Shown here: in pieces, positions 53,564-63,224 of the stretch | Layout of the letters: every line of letters begins with the position of its first letter | Numbering within the stretch: the stretch's first letter is position 1 | NCBI RefSeq assembly: GCF_900182925.1 | Contig: NZ_LT900024.1 | Location: 2,914,001 to 2,978,000, forward strand | Source of the DNA: Psychrobacter sp. LV10R520-6 | GTDB taxonomy: Bacteria; Pseudomonadota; Gammaproteobacteria; Pseudomonadales; Moraxellaceae | Direction of reading: 5' to 3' | DNA: 64,000 bases | The notes under the pieces: model-generated | Told to the model about the DNA's origin: nothing | Database searches by the model: none | What the model saw: the letters and a program-made list of their open reading frames with translations, nothing else | Position numbers and translations under genes: made by a program

Positions 53564-54133
53564 ATGAACAATATGTTATTGCAAATTTTCGATTTGGTCA
53601 CCACCTTCGCTATGCTGTTGGTGTTTATACGCTTTATGCTACAGTTTGCAGACATGGACGCCAGCGATCCCATGATTAGCCCTGCTTATAAAGCCACCCA
53701 CATAGTGGATGTGTTCGGGCGTATCTTTCCGACCGTTGCCCAAGGGCGTATCAGCATTGCCGCGATTGTATTAATGCTTTTAATTCGGCTGATTGATATC
53801 TCTGGTAAGGCAGCGTTAACTCATAAAGGTATCGCGCCTGTTCCCTTATTTTTCACTGGCTCAGTCAGTTTGGTTCTAGACTTTTTGCGTATGTGTCGCT
53901 ACTTGGTAATTGGCTCTATTATCGTCAGCTGGATTGTGGTTTTCACCCAATCATCGCATCCCATTATTGGTATTATTATGCGTTTAGCGGAGCCAATCTT
54001 AGCCCCGTTCCGCCGTATTACGCCAAACCTTGGCATGCTTGATTTGTCACCTATGGTTGCCTTTTTTGCTTTTTACTTACTAGAAATTATGATCGGTGCG
54101 TTGGCCTCAAACTTTATGCCAATGTTAGGTTAA
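53564..54133 (+). CDS. YggT family membrane protein
   Basis: This 189-residue inner-membrane protein is built of two YggT repeats. The first has FIRFMLQFADMDASDPMISP, and the second DFLRMCRYLVIGSIIVSW, HPIIGIIMRLAEPILAPFRR and ITPNLGMLDLSPMVAFFAFY. The P-x-L-x-P-F-R-R-I-x-P segment is the family signature. YggT proteins have been linked to osmotic or cation homeostasis and lie next to proC in many proteobacteria, as here. A terminator follows. Confidence 0.92.
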   Translation: MNNMLLQIFDLVTTFAMLLVFIRFMLQFADMDASDPMISPAYKATHIVDVFGRIFPTVAQGRISIAAIVLMLLIRLIDISGKAALTHKGIAPVPLFFTGSVSLVLDFLRMCRYLVIGSIIVSWIVVFTQSSHPIIGIIMRLAEPILAPFRRITPNLGMLDLSPMVAFFAFYLLEIMIGALASNFMPMLG

Positions 54134-54163
54134 ACAGCTAGGTTAAATAATATTTTACCGTAT

Positions 54164-54197
54164 AAAAAAACGCTCTATATTAATGGAGCGCTTTTTT
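54164..54197 (+). terminator. Terminator of the YggT gene
   Basis: AAAAAAACGCTC pairs with GAGCGCTTTTTT around a loop of about ten bases. The stem is short but carries A- and T-runs on both sides, so it can also serve thiD on the other strand. Confidence 0.75.
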
Positions 54198-54264
54198 ATG
54201 CTTATTTTTCCGCTAGCCAATGACTTTTATACGCTGTGTTTTGAAAGCAAAACAACAATAGCCT

Positions 54265-55071
<807 letters not shown>

Positions 55072-55094
55072 TTATATTTTATTAGGGTTGTTTA

Positions 55095-55265
55095 GGGCGT
55101 GTTGTCAATTAACACTTGTACTTCTTCTATACTCTTAAAATAGCCAAATTTTCGCTAAGTGGTATTAAAATTCTTAACGATAGGCTCATATTCATTACGA
55201 GCTTTTCTTGGTCTAGCATTAACTTATCGTATTTTAAGCCTTACCATTTAACAGATAACACGCTC
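55095..55265. mobile_element. Short inverted-repeat element (MITE-like), copy 2
   Basis: GGGCGTGTTGTCAATTAA at the left and TTTAACAGATAACACGCTC at the right are imperfect inverted repeats around 171 bp. The ends match those of the 53.3-kb copy closely, and parts of the interior also align. The right end is diverged. It lies in the thiD upstream region. Confidence 0.65.
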
Positions 55266-55459
55266 TGGGTTAATCATTGCCAGTTACTATAGCCATCCTC
55301 GGCAAGAAAAGCCACAGCAATAGGGAAGGGTTTATTGTTCTTTTGACCCAAAGCCGTCAAAGATAAGGTAAATAATTTAGGAATTAACGCATATTAGTGT
55401 ATCAAAACGATTGATATCTACAATTAACTCAAAAGAGTCATGAAAATTGCGTATAAGGC

Positions 55460-55487
55460 TTGCAATTCGTTTTGGCTTTGTTATAAT
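55460..55487 (+). promoter_or_regulatory. Sigma-70-type promoter for the tRNA-Ser gene
   Basis: TTGCAA (55460-55465) and a perfect TATAAT (55482-55487) are 16 bases apart, about 105 bp upstream of the mature tRNA-Ser 5' end. tRNA-Arg, 183 bp further on, may be co-transcribed. Confidence 0.6.
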
Positions 55488-55591
55488 AATCGCCCACGAC
55501 ATAAGACGTATCTTTTGCAAAGATACTTATTTCTAGAGCTTAAATCTTTTTAGAGATTAAGTTTTAAAAATTAAAAAGTCTGACATCGTTT

Positions 55592-55680
55592 GGTGAAGTG
55601 GGTGAGTGGCTGAAACCAGTTCCCTGCTAAGGAACCATACGTTCTGCGTATCGAGGGTTCGAATCCCTCCTTCACCTCCA
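55592..55680 (+). tRNA. tRNA-Ser (GCT)
   Basis: This is an 89-nt cloverleaf with acceptor GGTGAAG/CTTCACC. The anticodon loop CTGCTAA carries GCT and reads AGC/AGU. The variable arm is long, as in serine tRNAs (ACGTTCTGCGT), and the T-loop is TTCGAAT. CCA is encoded. The discriminator base is T rather than the G found in E. coli tRNA-Ser. Confidence 0.95.
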
Positions 55681-55863
55681 TTATATTTAGTTATTAATAG
55701 ATTTATAATGTAGCAAACTAAAATCAGTGATGATTTAACCCTTAAAATAGGAACAATGCTGTTTTAATTGTTAAAAGACATTGACACTAGCTGTATTATC
55801 TATATAATAGCCAACCTAATTTGCTGTAAAGTTTTTAACTTCGCAGTAGATGATGTGCAATAC

Positions 55864-55940
55864 GCGCCTGTAGCTCAGTTGGATAGAGCACTTGGCTACG
55901 AACTAAGGGGTCGGGAGTTCGAATCTCTCCAGGCGCACCA
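55864..55940 (+). tRNA. tRNA-Arg (ACG)
   Basis: This is a 77-nt cloverleaf with acceptor GCGCCTG/CAGGCGC. The anticodon loop CTACGAA carries ACG, which is normally edited to ICG by TadA and reads CGU/CGC/CGA. The T-loop is TTCGAAT and CCA is encoded. It lies 183 bp after tRNA-Ser in the same orientation. Confidence 0.96.
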
Positions 55941-55983
55941 TTTGCATACTAAATTATAGAGCAACACTTATATACTAAATCAA

Positions 55984-56018
55984 TCGCCTGTCTTATGACA
56001 TTTCGGCGGTTTTTTTAT
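55984..56018 (+). terminator. Weak terminator-like hairpin after tRNA-Arg
   Basis: CGCC and GGCG pair four to five bases around a long loop and are followed by seven T. The stem is short, but position and T-run fit the end of the tRNA unit. Confidence 0.45.
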
Positions 56019-56129
56019 GTCTGTCGCTTTTGTACTAGTGGTCTAAAAGCCGGTCAGGATAATATACGATAACTGGCTTAATTACGGTACAATAGCGCTA
56101 TTATTCTCTGCTTGCTACGAGCTCGTACC

Positions 56130-56786
56130 ATGTCAAAAAGTATGTCGAAAGGGGCTATTAAGTCTAAAAACCAGCGAAAAATGCGACCACAACGCACGCC
56201 AGAAGTGGAAGAACCTACCATTGCCAAACCAATGGAGCGGGTTGTTGCTATTGTTTACGATGGGATGTTGATATTGGCGTTGTTATTCTTGGTAGGGACA
56301 GTGCTAACAGTCATTGGCACGCTGCTGACCATGCAAGCTGGAACCCAGTCAGCAGAGGCGCAGTCGTTACCGACTTGGTATCAGAACTTTATCATGACCC
56401 CCTCATTTGTGCTGACGCTAGTAGGCTTCTATGGTTTGTTTTGGCGTCGCGGTGGTCAGACGCTAGGGATGCAAACGTGGCGGCTAAAAACGGTCAATAA
56501 TGCCGGTCATCTGCTGACATGGGGTCAGTCCTTTAAGCGTATATTAGCGGCCTGTTTGATCCCTTTGTTATGCGGAATTATTGGCAGCTTAATTGATGGC
56601 TCGCGTGCTGTTTTGTTGGCCAGTATTTTTTTAGGATGGATATTTAATTACGTATTTTGCCTCTTTAACCGTCGCGGTTTGGCAGTGCAAGATATGCTAT
56701 CGAATACTATTACCTTGAAGATGCCAAAAGTACAGCATGAAGGCTTATGGAGTGGCTTTAAGAACCGTAAGAAAAATAAAACTTAA
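56130..56786 (+). CDS. RDD family membrane protein
   Basis: This 218-residue protein has a basic N-terminus of about 30 residues, then the RDD pattern RVVAIVYDGMLILALLFL in the first helix and FYGLFWRRGGQTLGMQTWRL in the central G-x-T-x-G-x-x-x-x-x-L segment. Three to four transmembrane helices are likely. Function is unknown; some RDD proteins act as Na+/H+ antiporters. The frame opens at 56112, but the ATG at 56130 gives a cleaner N-terminus. Confidence 0.85.
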   Translation: MSKSMSKGAIKSKNQRKMRPQRTPEVEEPTIAKPMERVVAIVYDGMLILALLFLVGTVLTVIGTLLTMQAGTQSAEAQSLPTWYQNFIMTPSFVLTLVGFYGLFWRRGGQTLGMQTWRLKTVNNAGHLLTWGQSFKRILAACLIPLLCGIIGSLIDGSRAVLLASIFLGWIFNYVFCLFNRRGLAVQDMLSNTITLKMPKVQHEGLWSGFKNRKKNKT

Positions 56787-56838
56787 CTGACGGTTCTTAA
56801 GTAATAGTCTTTATACGACCATGTTTGCCTGACCCTAC

Positions 56839-57810
56839 TTACATACTAACCGTTCGGATAAGTAAAAAGGAATAACCGACAAAGAACAGTACTAAGGTGA
56901 CACCAGAGGCACGACCGAATTTACGCTTAGTTTTGTAGGAAAATATACACATTGCAAACAATAACAGAGTCAAAATTCCCATAGCCAATACATCGCGCGA
57001 TAAGATGATGGCGTTAGGGGCAATAGGCGCGATAAGTGCTGCCAGTCCTACTACTGCTAAGGTATTGAAAATATTAGATCCGATAATATTGCCCAAAGCC
57101 ATATCATGCTCGCCTTTGCGCGCGGCTGATATACTGGCTACCAATTCAGGTAATGAGGTACCGATGGCAACAATAGTTAAACCAATAATCAGCTCACTTA
57201 AACCCCAAAATGTAGCCAACTCGACCGCGCCCCAAACGATAGCTCGCGAGCTCAATATCAGCACTGATAGCCCAAGAAACAAGCTACCTAGGCCACGCGC
57301 CATGCTGTGTTCAGAATCTACAATTTCTTCTATAGTATCATCTTCATGCTCATGATTGCCCTCACGTAGGCTTAGCACAATTTGAAGACCTAAGACCATT
57401 ACTAGCAATACTATGAGCATAATACCGTCAGTATTGCTCAATACCCCGTCGCTTAGCTGCCATGCTGCCACTGCCGTTACTAACAATAGTAAAGGCATAT
57501 CACGCTTAATGATACTTTTGCGAATGATGATTGGACTTATCAACACGGTTGCCCCCAATACTAAGGCAATATTGATAATGTTGGAACCATAAGCATTACC
57601 CAATGCCAGCTCTGGGCTACCTTCTAGTGCTGCTAATACGGACACCACCATCTCAGGTGCTGATGTACCTAGCCCTAAAATGACTACCCCAATCAAAAAA
57701 CTTGGAACGTTTAGCTTATTTGCTAAAGCTACTGCACCATCAATGAAGACATCAGCGCTCCAGACCAAAATTACAAGACCTATTACTACTGCAATAACTG
57801 CCAACCACAT
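56839..57810 (-). CDS. CaCA-family calcium/sodium antiporter (YrbG-like)
   Basis: This 323-residue inner-membrane exchanger has two inverted halves, each with an alpha-repeat: VILGLGTSAPEMVVSVLAAL with LALGNAYGSNIINIALVLG in the first, and TIVAIGTSLPELVASISAAR with MALGNIIGSNIFNTLAVVG in the second. These carry the ion-binding G-T-S-x-P-E and G-N-x-x-G-S-N. A His/Glu-rich cytosolic loop (GNHEHEDDTIEEI) separates the halves. Likely activity is Ca2+ or Na+ extrusion against protons or Na+. Its final stop is 50 bp from the convergent RDD gene. Confidence 0.92.
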   Translation of the reverse strand: MWLAVIAVVIGLVILVWSADVFIDGAVALANKLNVPSFLIGVVILGLGTSAPEMVVSVLAALEGSPELALGNAYGSNIINIALVLGATVLISPIIIRKSIIKRDMPLLLLVTAVAAWQLSDGVLSNTDGIMLIVLLVMVLGLQIVLSLREGNHEHEDDTIEEIVDSEHSMARGLGSLFLGLSVLILSSRAIVWGAVELATFWGLSELIIGLTIVAIGTSLPELVASISAARKGEHDMALGNIIGSNIFNTLAVVGLAALIAPIAPNAIILSRDVLAMGILTLLLFAMCIFSYKTKRKFGRASGVTLVLFFVGYSFLLIRTVSM

Positions 57811-57858
57811 CAGTATGTTTCCTTGTCTATTAAAAAATAATTGACCTTATCAAAAGGC

Positions 57859-57895
57859 AAAAAAAAGCTGAATCACAATTTGAATTCAGCTTTTA
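57859..57895 (-). terminator. Terminator of panD
   Basis: AAAAGCTGAAT and ATTCAGCTTTT pair around a short AT-rich loop. On the minus strand the stem is followed by a run of T. It lies downstream of panD and upstream of the antiporter gene. Confidence 0.85.
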
Positions 57896-58047
57896 TATTA
57901 GCATAATTTTTTAATAGTACGATAAAAATAACTTAAATAATAGATCCTGACGTTTAGTTTTTCTAATCAATATTTAAGACATTATAAACTTAAAAAATCT
58001 TAAATACAGTACAAAATAAAAACGCTCAGTTATCGTGAAATAAATAT

Positions 58048-58428
58048 TTAAGCGACTTGTACCGGAATAATATTAGCCGTGTCTTTGACCGTATTGTCTT
58101 CATTGCAATAGACCAGCTTTGGCTGGTAAGTATCTGCTTCAACTTCATCAAAATGAGCGTAGGCACAAATGATAACAATGTCACCTAAGTCGGCCATATG
58201 AGCGGCAGCACCGTTCAAAGAGATGATGCCAGAGCCGGCTTCAGCACGGATAGCGTAGGTACGAAAGCGTTTGCCATTGGTGACATTATAGATGTCGATG
58301 GACTCGTTTTCGCGCAGACCAGCGAGGTCTAATAAATCGCCGTCGATGCCGCACGAGCCTTCATAATGGAGCTCAGCATGCGTGACGCGGGCACGGTGCA
58401 ATTTGCATTTAAGCATATTAAGTAGCAT
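58048..58428 (-). CDS. panD: Aspartate 1-decarboxylase proenzyme
   Basis: PanD makes beta-alanine for pantothenate and CoA. It is synthesised as an inactive chain that cleaves itself between Gly24 and Ser25 to form a pyruvoyl cofactor; the site is intact in [10 protein letters not shown]. The 126-residue length and the N-terminus [20 protein letters not shown] are typical, as is [20 protein letters not shown] in the C-terminal half. It is monocistronic with its own terminator. Confidence 0.96.
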   Translation of the reverse strand: MLLNMLKCKLHRARVTHAELHYEGSCGIDGDLLDLAGLRENESIDIYNVTNGKRFRTYAIRAEAGSGIISLNGAAAHMADLGDIVIICAYAHFDEVEADTYQPKLVYCNEDNTVKDTANIIPVQVA

Positions 58429-58662
58429 AGATTGCTTCCTTAGCGTGACAAAAGTAATAGGTTAATGGGGGCGCTTGCCGCCAAATTAAAGGGTAAGGAA
58501 CCTGTTCAGCACGCAAAATTGAGCACGGTGCCCAAATTTGAGATAGCAGCTAGTGCTGCTAACTCAGGAATTAAAGCGAATATTTAAGCATGGCCATAAA
58601 ATATGGTTTATACCGACGTATATCAAAATATCCGCTTGTTTAAAAGAAAGTATAATACCTTG

Positions 58663-59244
58663 TCAATCCGGTAGTTTAAAGCCATTAATTTGCGTACGTG
58701 CGCGTTCAATATCACCCTCTAATAATAGTGGTAGCGACTCAAAGGTCGCAGTAAGCGCACTATCAATAGCGATTTGTTCATCAGGCGAGGCTTTAGAGAG
58801 CACATGACCAGTGACTTTAGATTTATGACCTGGATGACCAATGCCCACACGTAAACGGTGAAAGTCACTGCCAATATGTGGGGTGATATCACGCAGACCA
58901 TTGTGACCACCATGTCCGCCACCTGTTTTTAGCTTGATACTACCTGCTGGAATATCCAGCTCGTCATGAGCAATGAGTAATTGGTCATTATCAATATTAT
59001 AAAAATTGACCATGGGCACTACTGACTCACCAGATTTATTCATAAAGGTCAGAGGCAGTAATAGTCGCACATCATGACCATGAATCTGTCCGCGTCCGGT
59101 TACCCCATGAAACTTTTTGTCAGGGCTCAGCTCGATATTGAACTGATGCGCTAAATGCTGCACGAACCAAAATCCAGCATTATGGCGCGTAAACATATAC
59201 TGCTGACCAGGATTGCCAAGACCGACGATAAGCTTTAGGGACAT
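58663..59244 (-). CDS. pth: Peptidyl-tRNA hydrolase
   Basis: Pth recycles peptidyl-tRNA released by stalled ribosomes. The 193-residue protein reads LKLIVGLGNPGQQYMFTRHN, in which the catalytic His is in T-R-H-N-A-G. It continues with PLTFMNKSGESV, HDELDIPAGSIKLK with the active-site Asp, and GHGGHNGLRDI. The frame extends upstream to 59334, but the ATG at 59244 gives the family start. It lies downstream of rplY, a common pairing, with a terminator in between that may act as an attenuator. Confidence 0.96.
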   Translation of the reverse strand: MSLKLIVGLGNPGQQYMFTRHNAGFWFVQHLAHQFNIELSPDKKFHGVTGRGQIHGHDVRLLLPLTFMNKSGESVVPMVNFYNIDNDQLLIAHDELDIPAGSIKLKTGGGHGGHNGLRDITPHIGSDFHRLRVGIGHPGHKSKVTGHVLSKASPDEQIAIDSALTATFESLPLLLEGDIERARTQINGFKLPD

Positions 59245-59314
59245 GACTGTACTCTGCTTCAATTTAATAAATAATGGAATGAAACTTGCCGCATATAATC
59301 CACAAGCGGCACTT

Positions 59315-59354
59315 ACAAAAACAGCAGGAGACATTTATCCCCTGCTGTTTTTTT
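59315..59354. terminator. Terminator between rplY and pth
   Basis: AAAAACAGCAGG and CCTGCTGTTTTTTT pair strongly around an AT-rich loop. U-runs occur in both directions. On the minus strand it would end rplY or reduce read-through into pth. Confidence 0.8.
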
Positions 59355-59380
59355 AATATAAGTACAAATTAATGTACTTA

Positions 59381-60070
59381 TTATTCGCCGTCTTGGTCTG
59401 CGTCATCAGCAGTAGCTTTGTCGCTTTGCTCAGTAGCAGGAACTTCGTCAGCGTCAGTTTCAGCGTCTTCGTCAACTTCTTCAACCGTTGGTGGCCGCAT
59501 GTTAACAATAGTACGATCATGACCGTCTTCTAGCTCAAGCTCATTAATAACGACGCCTTCAGGTAAATCGATATCTGATAGACGGAATAGATCACCAATT
59601 TCCATAGTAGATACATCTAATTGTAAGTACTCAGGTAATAATGAGGGTATGCAAGAGATTTCGATATCTGATACCAGCGTAGATAGTACGCCGCCTTTTT
59701 CAGTACCTGGTGCCTCTTCTCTACCCACAAAATGCATAGGAACATTCATGCTGATTTTTTGACCTTTTACAATGCGCTGAAAGTCAGCATGCATTGGAAA
59801 GCCTTTAGCAGGATGGCGCTGTAGGTCTTTGATAACGACTTGATGTGCTTCGCCATCAACCGTAATGGTCAAAATGTGCGAGAAGAAGGCTTCGAATTCA
59901 AGCGCTTTTACCAATTCGTTAAGTTTGATAGAGATAGCTTTCGGTTCTGCGTTACCACCATAAATAATAGCAGGAACAAGATTCTGCTTGCGTAGGCGGC
60001 GGCTCGCACCTTTACCTTGCTGGTCTGCAGAACGATTAACCGTATATAGTTCAAAATGATTAGTGCTCAT
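59381..60070 (-). CDS. rplY: 50S ribosomal protein L25 (general stress protein Ctc form)
   Basis: L25 binds 5S rRNA. This 229-residue version is the long Ctc type with an N-terminal L25 domain (ASRRLRKQNLVPAIIYGG, FSHILTITVDGE, HQVVIKDLQRHP) and the C-terminal TL5 beta domain (GEEAPGTEKGGVLSTLVSDI-like segment, VEISCIP region and GVVINELELEDGHDRTIVNM). It ends in a very acidic tail of about 35 residues. AGGAT occurs about eight bases before the ATG. It sits between prs and pth, the usual arrangement. Confidence 0.95.
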   Translation of the reverse strand: MSTNHFELYTVNRSADQQGKGASRRLRKQNLVPAIIYGGNAEPKAISIKLNELVKALEFEAFFSHILTITVDGEAHQVVIKDLQRHPAKGFPMHADFQRIVKGQKISMNVPMHFVGREEAPGTEKGGVLSTLVSDIEISCIPSLLPEYLQLDVSTMEIGDLFRLSDIDLPEGVVINELELEDGHDRTIVNMRPPTVEEVDEDAETDADEVPATEQSDKATADDADQDGE

Positions 60071-60469
60071 GGGTATAATCCTGTAAAAAGAGTGATGAAG
60101 TGTCTGGTTATAAAAAAGTGGATTTGCGACCGATCCACTAATAGGTGATGATAGCCATCAGTCATGGTTACCAACGATAAAAACCAGTAACGACGACCTA
60201 GTGCTATTTGCTACCGCCCGTCGTTTAGCTTAATAATAACTATCATTATAGCTGTCGTCGTGTAGCGTGCTCAGCACTTTTTTTGATGCTGTCCTGCTCA
60301 TATAGAACAAATGATCAGCACAGGCGCGCATTATACGTGGTTTTGGTGCAATAATAAAGGCTTACAGATAATACTTAGCGCCAAGATTTTCATCTTGACG
60401 CCAGTTTTTTATAAACAATTTTGTTGTTTAAGCAGTCCAATAGCAAACCAGCAATTATGATTTAAACCT
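60071..60469. other. Intergenic between prs and rplY with a plus-strand terminator-like hairpin
   Basis: Both flanking genes are on the minus strand. This region should hold the rplY promoter. It contains a hairpin at 60376-60410 and small inverted repeats (GACGAC/GTCGTC) near 60195-60265. No coding frame is convincing. Confidence 0.4.
60376..60410 (+). terminator. Plus-strand terminator-like hairpin without an assigned gene
   Basis: AGCGCCAAGAT and ATCTTGACGCC pair (one mismatch) around TTTC and are followed by six T on the plus strand. On the minus strand no T-run follows, so it is a weaker end for prs. No plus-strand gene is known upstream. Confidence 0.55.
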
Positions 60470-61417
60470 CTAGGCATCAAACATGGCACTAATAGATTCT
60501 TCATTATTAATGCGGCGTAAGCTCTCAGCTAGCATTGGGGCGATAGATATTTGCCGAATTTTGCTACAAGCTTTTGCCGCAGCAGATAACGGAATAGTAT
60601 CGGTAACAACAATCTCATCTAGTGCTGATTCGCTAATATTTTTGAGCGCATTACCGGATAAAACAGGATGAGTAATGTAGGCCAGCACGCGGCGTGCCCC
60701 ACTGTCCTTTAACGCTTGTGCGGCTTTACATAAGGTGCCAGCGGTATCGACCATATCATCAACAATCACGCAATCGCGGTCACGAACATCACCGATAATA
60801 TTCATTACTTGTGATTCATTGGCACGCGCCCGGCGTTTATCAATAATAGCTAAGTCGGTATCGCCTAATTGCTTGGCCATTGCGCGCGCACGCACCACAC
60901 CGCCAACGTCAGGTGAGACCACCATAATGTTGTCATAATCTTGTTTTTTGAGATCATTAAGCAGGACAGGAGTCGCATAGATGTTATCAACGGGAATATC
61001 AAAGAAGCCTTGAATCTGATCAGAATGCAAATCAACCGTCATGACCCGATCAATGCTGACGATATTAAGCATATCAGCAACGACTTTGGCAGAGATAGGT
61101 ACACGAGCTGAGCGCGGGCGACGATCTTGACGGGCATAACCGAAATAAGGCATCACAGCAGTGATACGCCCGGCACTTGAGCGCCGCAAGGCGTCAGCCA
61201 TCATCATGATTTCCATCAAATTGTCATTGGTTGGCGCACAGGTAGGCTGCATGATAAACACGTCTTTACCGCGTACGTGTTCCTTGATTTCTATAGCGAT
61301 TTCGCCATCAGAAAAACGAGTGATGTCAGCTTTACCAAGAGGAATGTGGAGGTGGTCGGCTACGGTTTTCGCTAGTTCTGGGTGGGCATTACCCGTAAAA
61401 ATCGCCAAATAAGGCAT
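60470..61417 (-). CDS. prs: Ribose-phosphate pyrophosphokinase
   Basis: Prs makes PRPP from ribose 5-phosphate and ATP. The 315-residue class I enzyme has [71 protein letters not shown] and the PRPP-binding loop [18 protein letters not shown]. Length and motifs are standard. It lies between tRNA-Gln and rplY, the order seen in many gammaproteobacteria. Confidence 0.97.
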   Translation of the reverse strand: MPYLAIFTGNAHPELAKTVADHLHIPLGKADITRFSDGEIAIEIKEHVRGKDVFIMQPTCAPTNDNLMEIMMMADALRRSSAGRITAVMPYFGYARQDRRPRSARVPISAKVVADMLNIVSIDRVMTVDLHSDQIQGFFDIPVDNIYATPVLLNDLKKQDYDNIMVVSPDVGGVVRARAMAKQLGDTDLAIIDKRRARANESQVMNIIGDVRDRDCVIVDDMVDTAGTLCKAAQALKDSGARRVLAYITHPVLSGNALKNISESALDEIVVTDTIPLSAAAKACSKIRQISIAPMLAESLRRINNEESISAMFDA

Positions 61418-61511
61418 GACAGAAGTCCTATTGAGTGACTCAAGCAGCGACCGCTAAGCAGTGTCAAACTGCTCAAATTAAGAAAAGTGTGGTGAACATG
61501 ACTCTAGAAAA

Positions 61512-61586
61512 TGGTAGGGGTAGCTGGACTCGAACCAACGGTGTCAGGATCAAAACCTGATGCCTTACCAACTTGGCTATACCCCT
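61512..61586 (-). tRNA. tRNA-Gln (TTG), copy nearest prs
   Basis: This is a 75-nt cloverleaf on the minus strand with acceptor AGGGGTA/TACCCCT, the anticodon loop TTTTGAT carrying TTG, and encoded CCA. The mature sequence is identical to the second copy 250 bp upstream. The two probably form one transcript with prs or ispE. Confidence 0.95.
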
Positions 61587-61834
61587 GTAATATGTAAGCT
61601 GTGCACTACCGATGTCTAATATTAAACAAATTTCTAATAAAAAATATTAGAATGGCTGAGCTGCCTTTTAAGTCGTTTAGAAAACGGTTAAACCGTTTAA
61701 AAACAACATTTCCTAACGGTGTTCGTTGCGAACTATACCGAAACTGGGAAGGTATTGTCAATTGCTATAAAATAAGTAGCTATTTATGCTAGCACCTATT
61801 ATAAGTATGAATCAAGCAATACAAACTAAAAATA

Positions 61835-61909
61835 TGGTAGGGGTAGCTGGACTCGAACCAACGGTGTCAGGATCAAAACCTGATGCCTTACCAACTTGGC
61901 TATACCCCT
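61835..61909 (-). tRNA. tRNA-Gln (TTG), second copy
   Basis: The 75-nt gene is identical to the copy at 61512-61586: acceptor AGGGGTA/TACCCCT, anticodon TTG and encoded CCA. The 248-bp spacer between the copies shows no gene of its own. Confidence 0.95.
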
Positions 61910-62057
61910 ATATTCGCGACCTATTATAAATAAATATTTCGATATTGCAAGACATTTGCGCCTTTTTCTAGTTTTATATTCATAATCGGCCAATACCAGC
62001 GCTATTCTAGCAAATTAATGACACTAAGCCTACCGTTGTTAATGATTTATATTTATA

Positions 62058-63173
62058 TTACCCTCGTAAATTATTTACCAAATAAGCGGGGCAAGGTGCA
62101 CCAGCTATCCAGCTTGTTAACATTTGAATATCGTCAGTAACTCCAGGATCTAATGGCAAAAATACCGCGCTACCTGAGCCGGTCATCCGTGCGATTCCTA
62201 ACGCTTGCGGCTCTAATTCTCGTAAATACTGTAATGCTCGGCTCACTGCTGGCGCCAGACTCTCGACCACTGGGGTAAAAACGTTATGATAAGGGGCATT
62301 AAGCGCTTGAATATAACACGCTGATTGCTCACTGATAGTCGTAGCGGTAAGCGTCTTAATATCTCGGCGCAGCTTGGGATGGGCGAATAGCTGCGCGGTA
62401 TTGACATGAGCGTTTGGGGTCAGTAATAAATACTGCTGATTGGGCAATTCTATCGGCGTGAGCTGCTCACCAATGCCCATTGCAATGGCATCTTGTCCAA
62501 AGATAAATATCGGCACATCAGCACCCAGCGTTGCTCCAATATCACACAGTTGCTTGTTAGTAAATTCTAGTTGCCAAAGCTCATTAAGCACTAGTAAAGT
62601 AATGGCCGCATTAGAGGAACCACCGCCTAGTCCTGCGCCCATCGGCAGGTGTTTATCTAAGGTGATGCTGACGTGCGGTAGCTGAATGGGTAGTCGCCCC
62701 AATTGTAGGGCGTAAGCTAATAATGCGCGTGCTGCCTTTATAATTAAGTTATCCGCTAAGCTATCAGTAATGGTCTCAGCACCAGTGAGTGACACCAGTT
62801 GATTGCATAGCTTATTTGGCAGCTTATTTGGCAGCTTATTCGACAGTGCGGCTGCTTGCTGATAGGCAGCAGTGCTTAGGTCAGGTACATTTCGTTCGGG
62901 TAAATTGGAGTCTTCTGATAGATGCGTCACGCTGGCATTAAAGTCGGTATCAACGTCTTTATCAATATTAATGTCAGTCGTCGATAATGACAGCAAATCC
63001 GCTGGCAAAAAGTGTAGATAATCACCCCAGTCAAGCAGGCGAAAAACGGTTTGCAAGTTATGATAACCATCGGCGCGCCTGCCTGTAATATGCAAAAACA
63101 GATTGATCTTCGCAGGCGATAGTCGTGTAACTGGGGCGTGAGAGATAGCCATGTTTTTAATCATAAACAGCAT
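62058..63173 (-). CDS. ispE: 4-diphosphocytidyl-2-C-methyl-D-erythritol kinase
   Basis: IspE phosphorylates CDP-methylerythritol in the MEP isoprenoid pathway. The GHMP-kinase motifs are present: SPAKINLFLHITGRRADGYH with the catalytic Lys, and LPMGAGLGGGSSNAAITLL with the ATP loop. A third motif reads ARMTGSGSAVFLP. At 371 residues it is about 90 longer than the E. coli enzyme. Most of the excess is a polar insertion at residues ~55-125 that includes a short repeat NKLPNKLPNKL. Three ATGs lie within eight codons; TGAGA nine bases before the second (63162-63164) makes that one likeliest. It follows lolB. Confidence 0.94.
   Translation of the reverse strand: MLFMIKNMAISHAPVTRLSPAKINLFLHITGRRADGYHNLQTVFRLLDWGDYLHFLPADLLSLSTTDINIDKDVDTDFNASVTHLSEDSNLPERNVPDLSTAAYQQAAALSNKLPNKLPNKLCNQLVSLTGAETITDSLADNLIIKAARALLAYALQLGRLPIQLPHVSITLDKHLPMGAGLGGGSSNAAITLLVLNELWQLEFTNKQLCDIGATLGADVPIFIFGQDAIAMGIGEQLTPIELPNQQYLLLTPNAHVNTAQLFAHPKLRRDIKTLTATTISEQSACYIQALNAPYHNVFTPVVESLAPAVSRALQYLRELEPQALGIARMTGSGSAVFLPLDPGVTDDIQMLTSWIAGAPCPAYLVNNLRG
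62818..62843. repeat. 12-bp tandem duplication in ispE
   Basis: GGCAGCTTATTT occurs twice in direct succession with a third diverged unit. It encodes the repeated NKLP in the IspE insertion and keeps the frame. Confidence 0.8.
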
Positions 63174-63224
63174 TCTCAGTCATAAACAGCGGTCTTTATA
63201 AGTGATAATAAAATTTACTGTAGA

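Noticed and set aside
61601..61792. 63-codon frame between the two tRNA-Gln genes
   Set aside because: No ribosome binding site and position within a tRNA spacer make it unlikely to be a gene, though its composition is not absurd.
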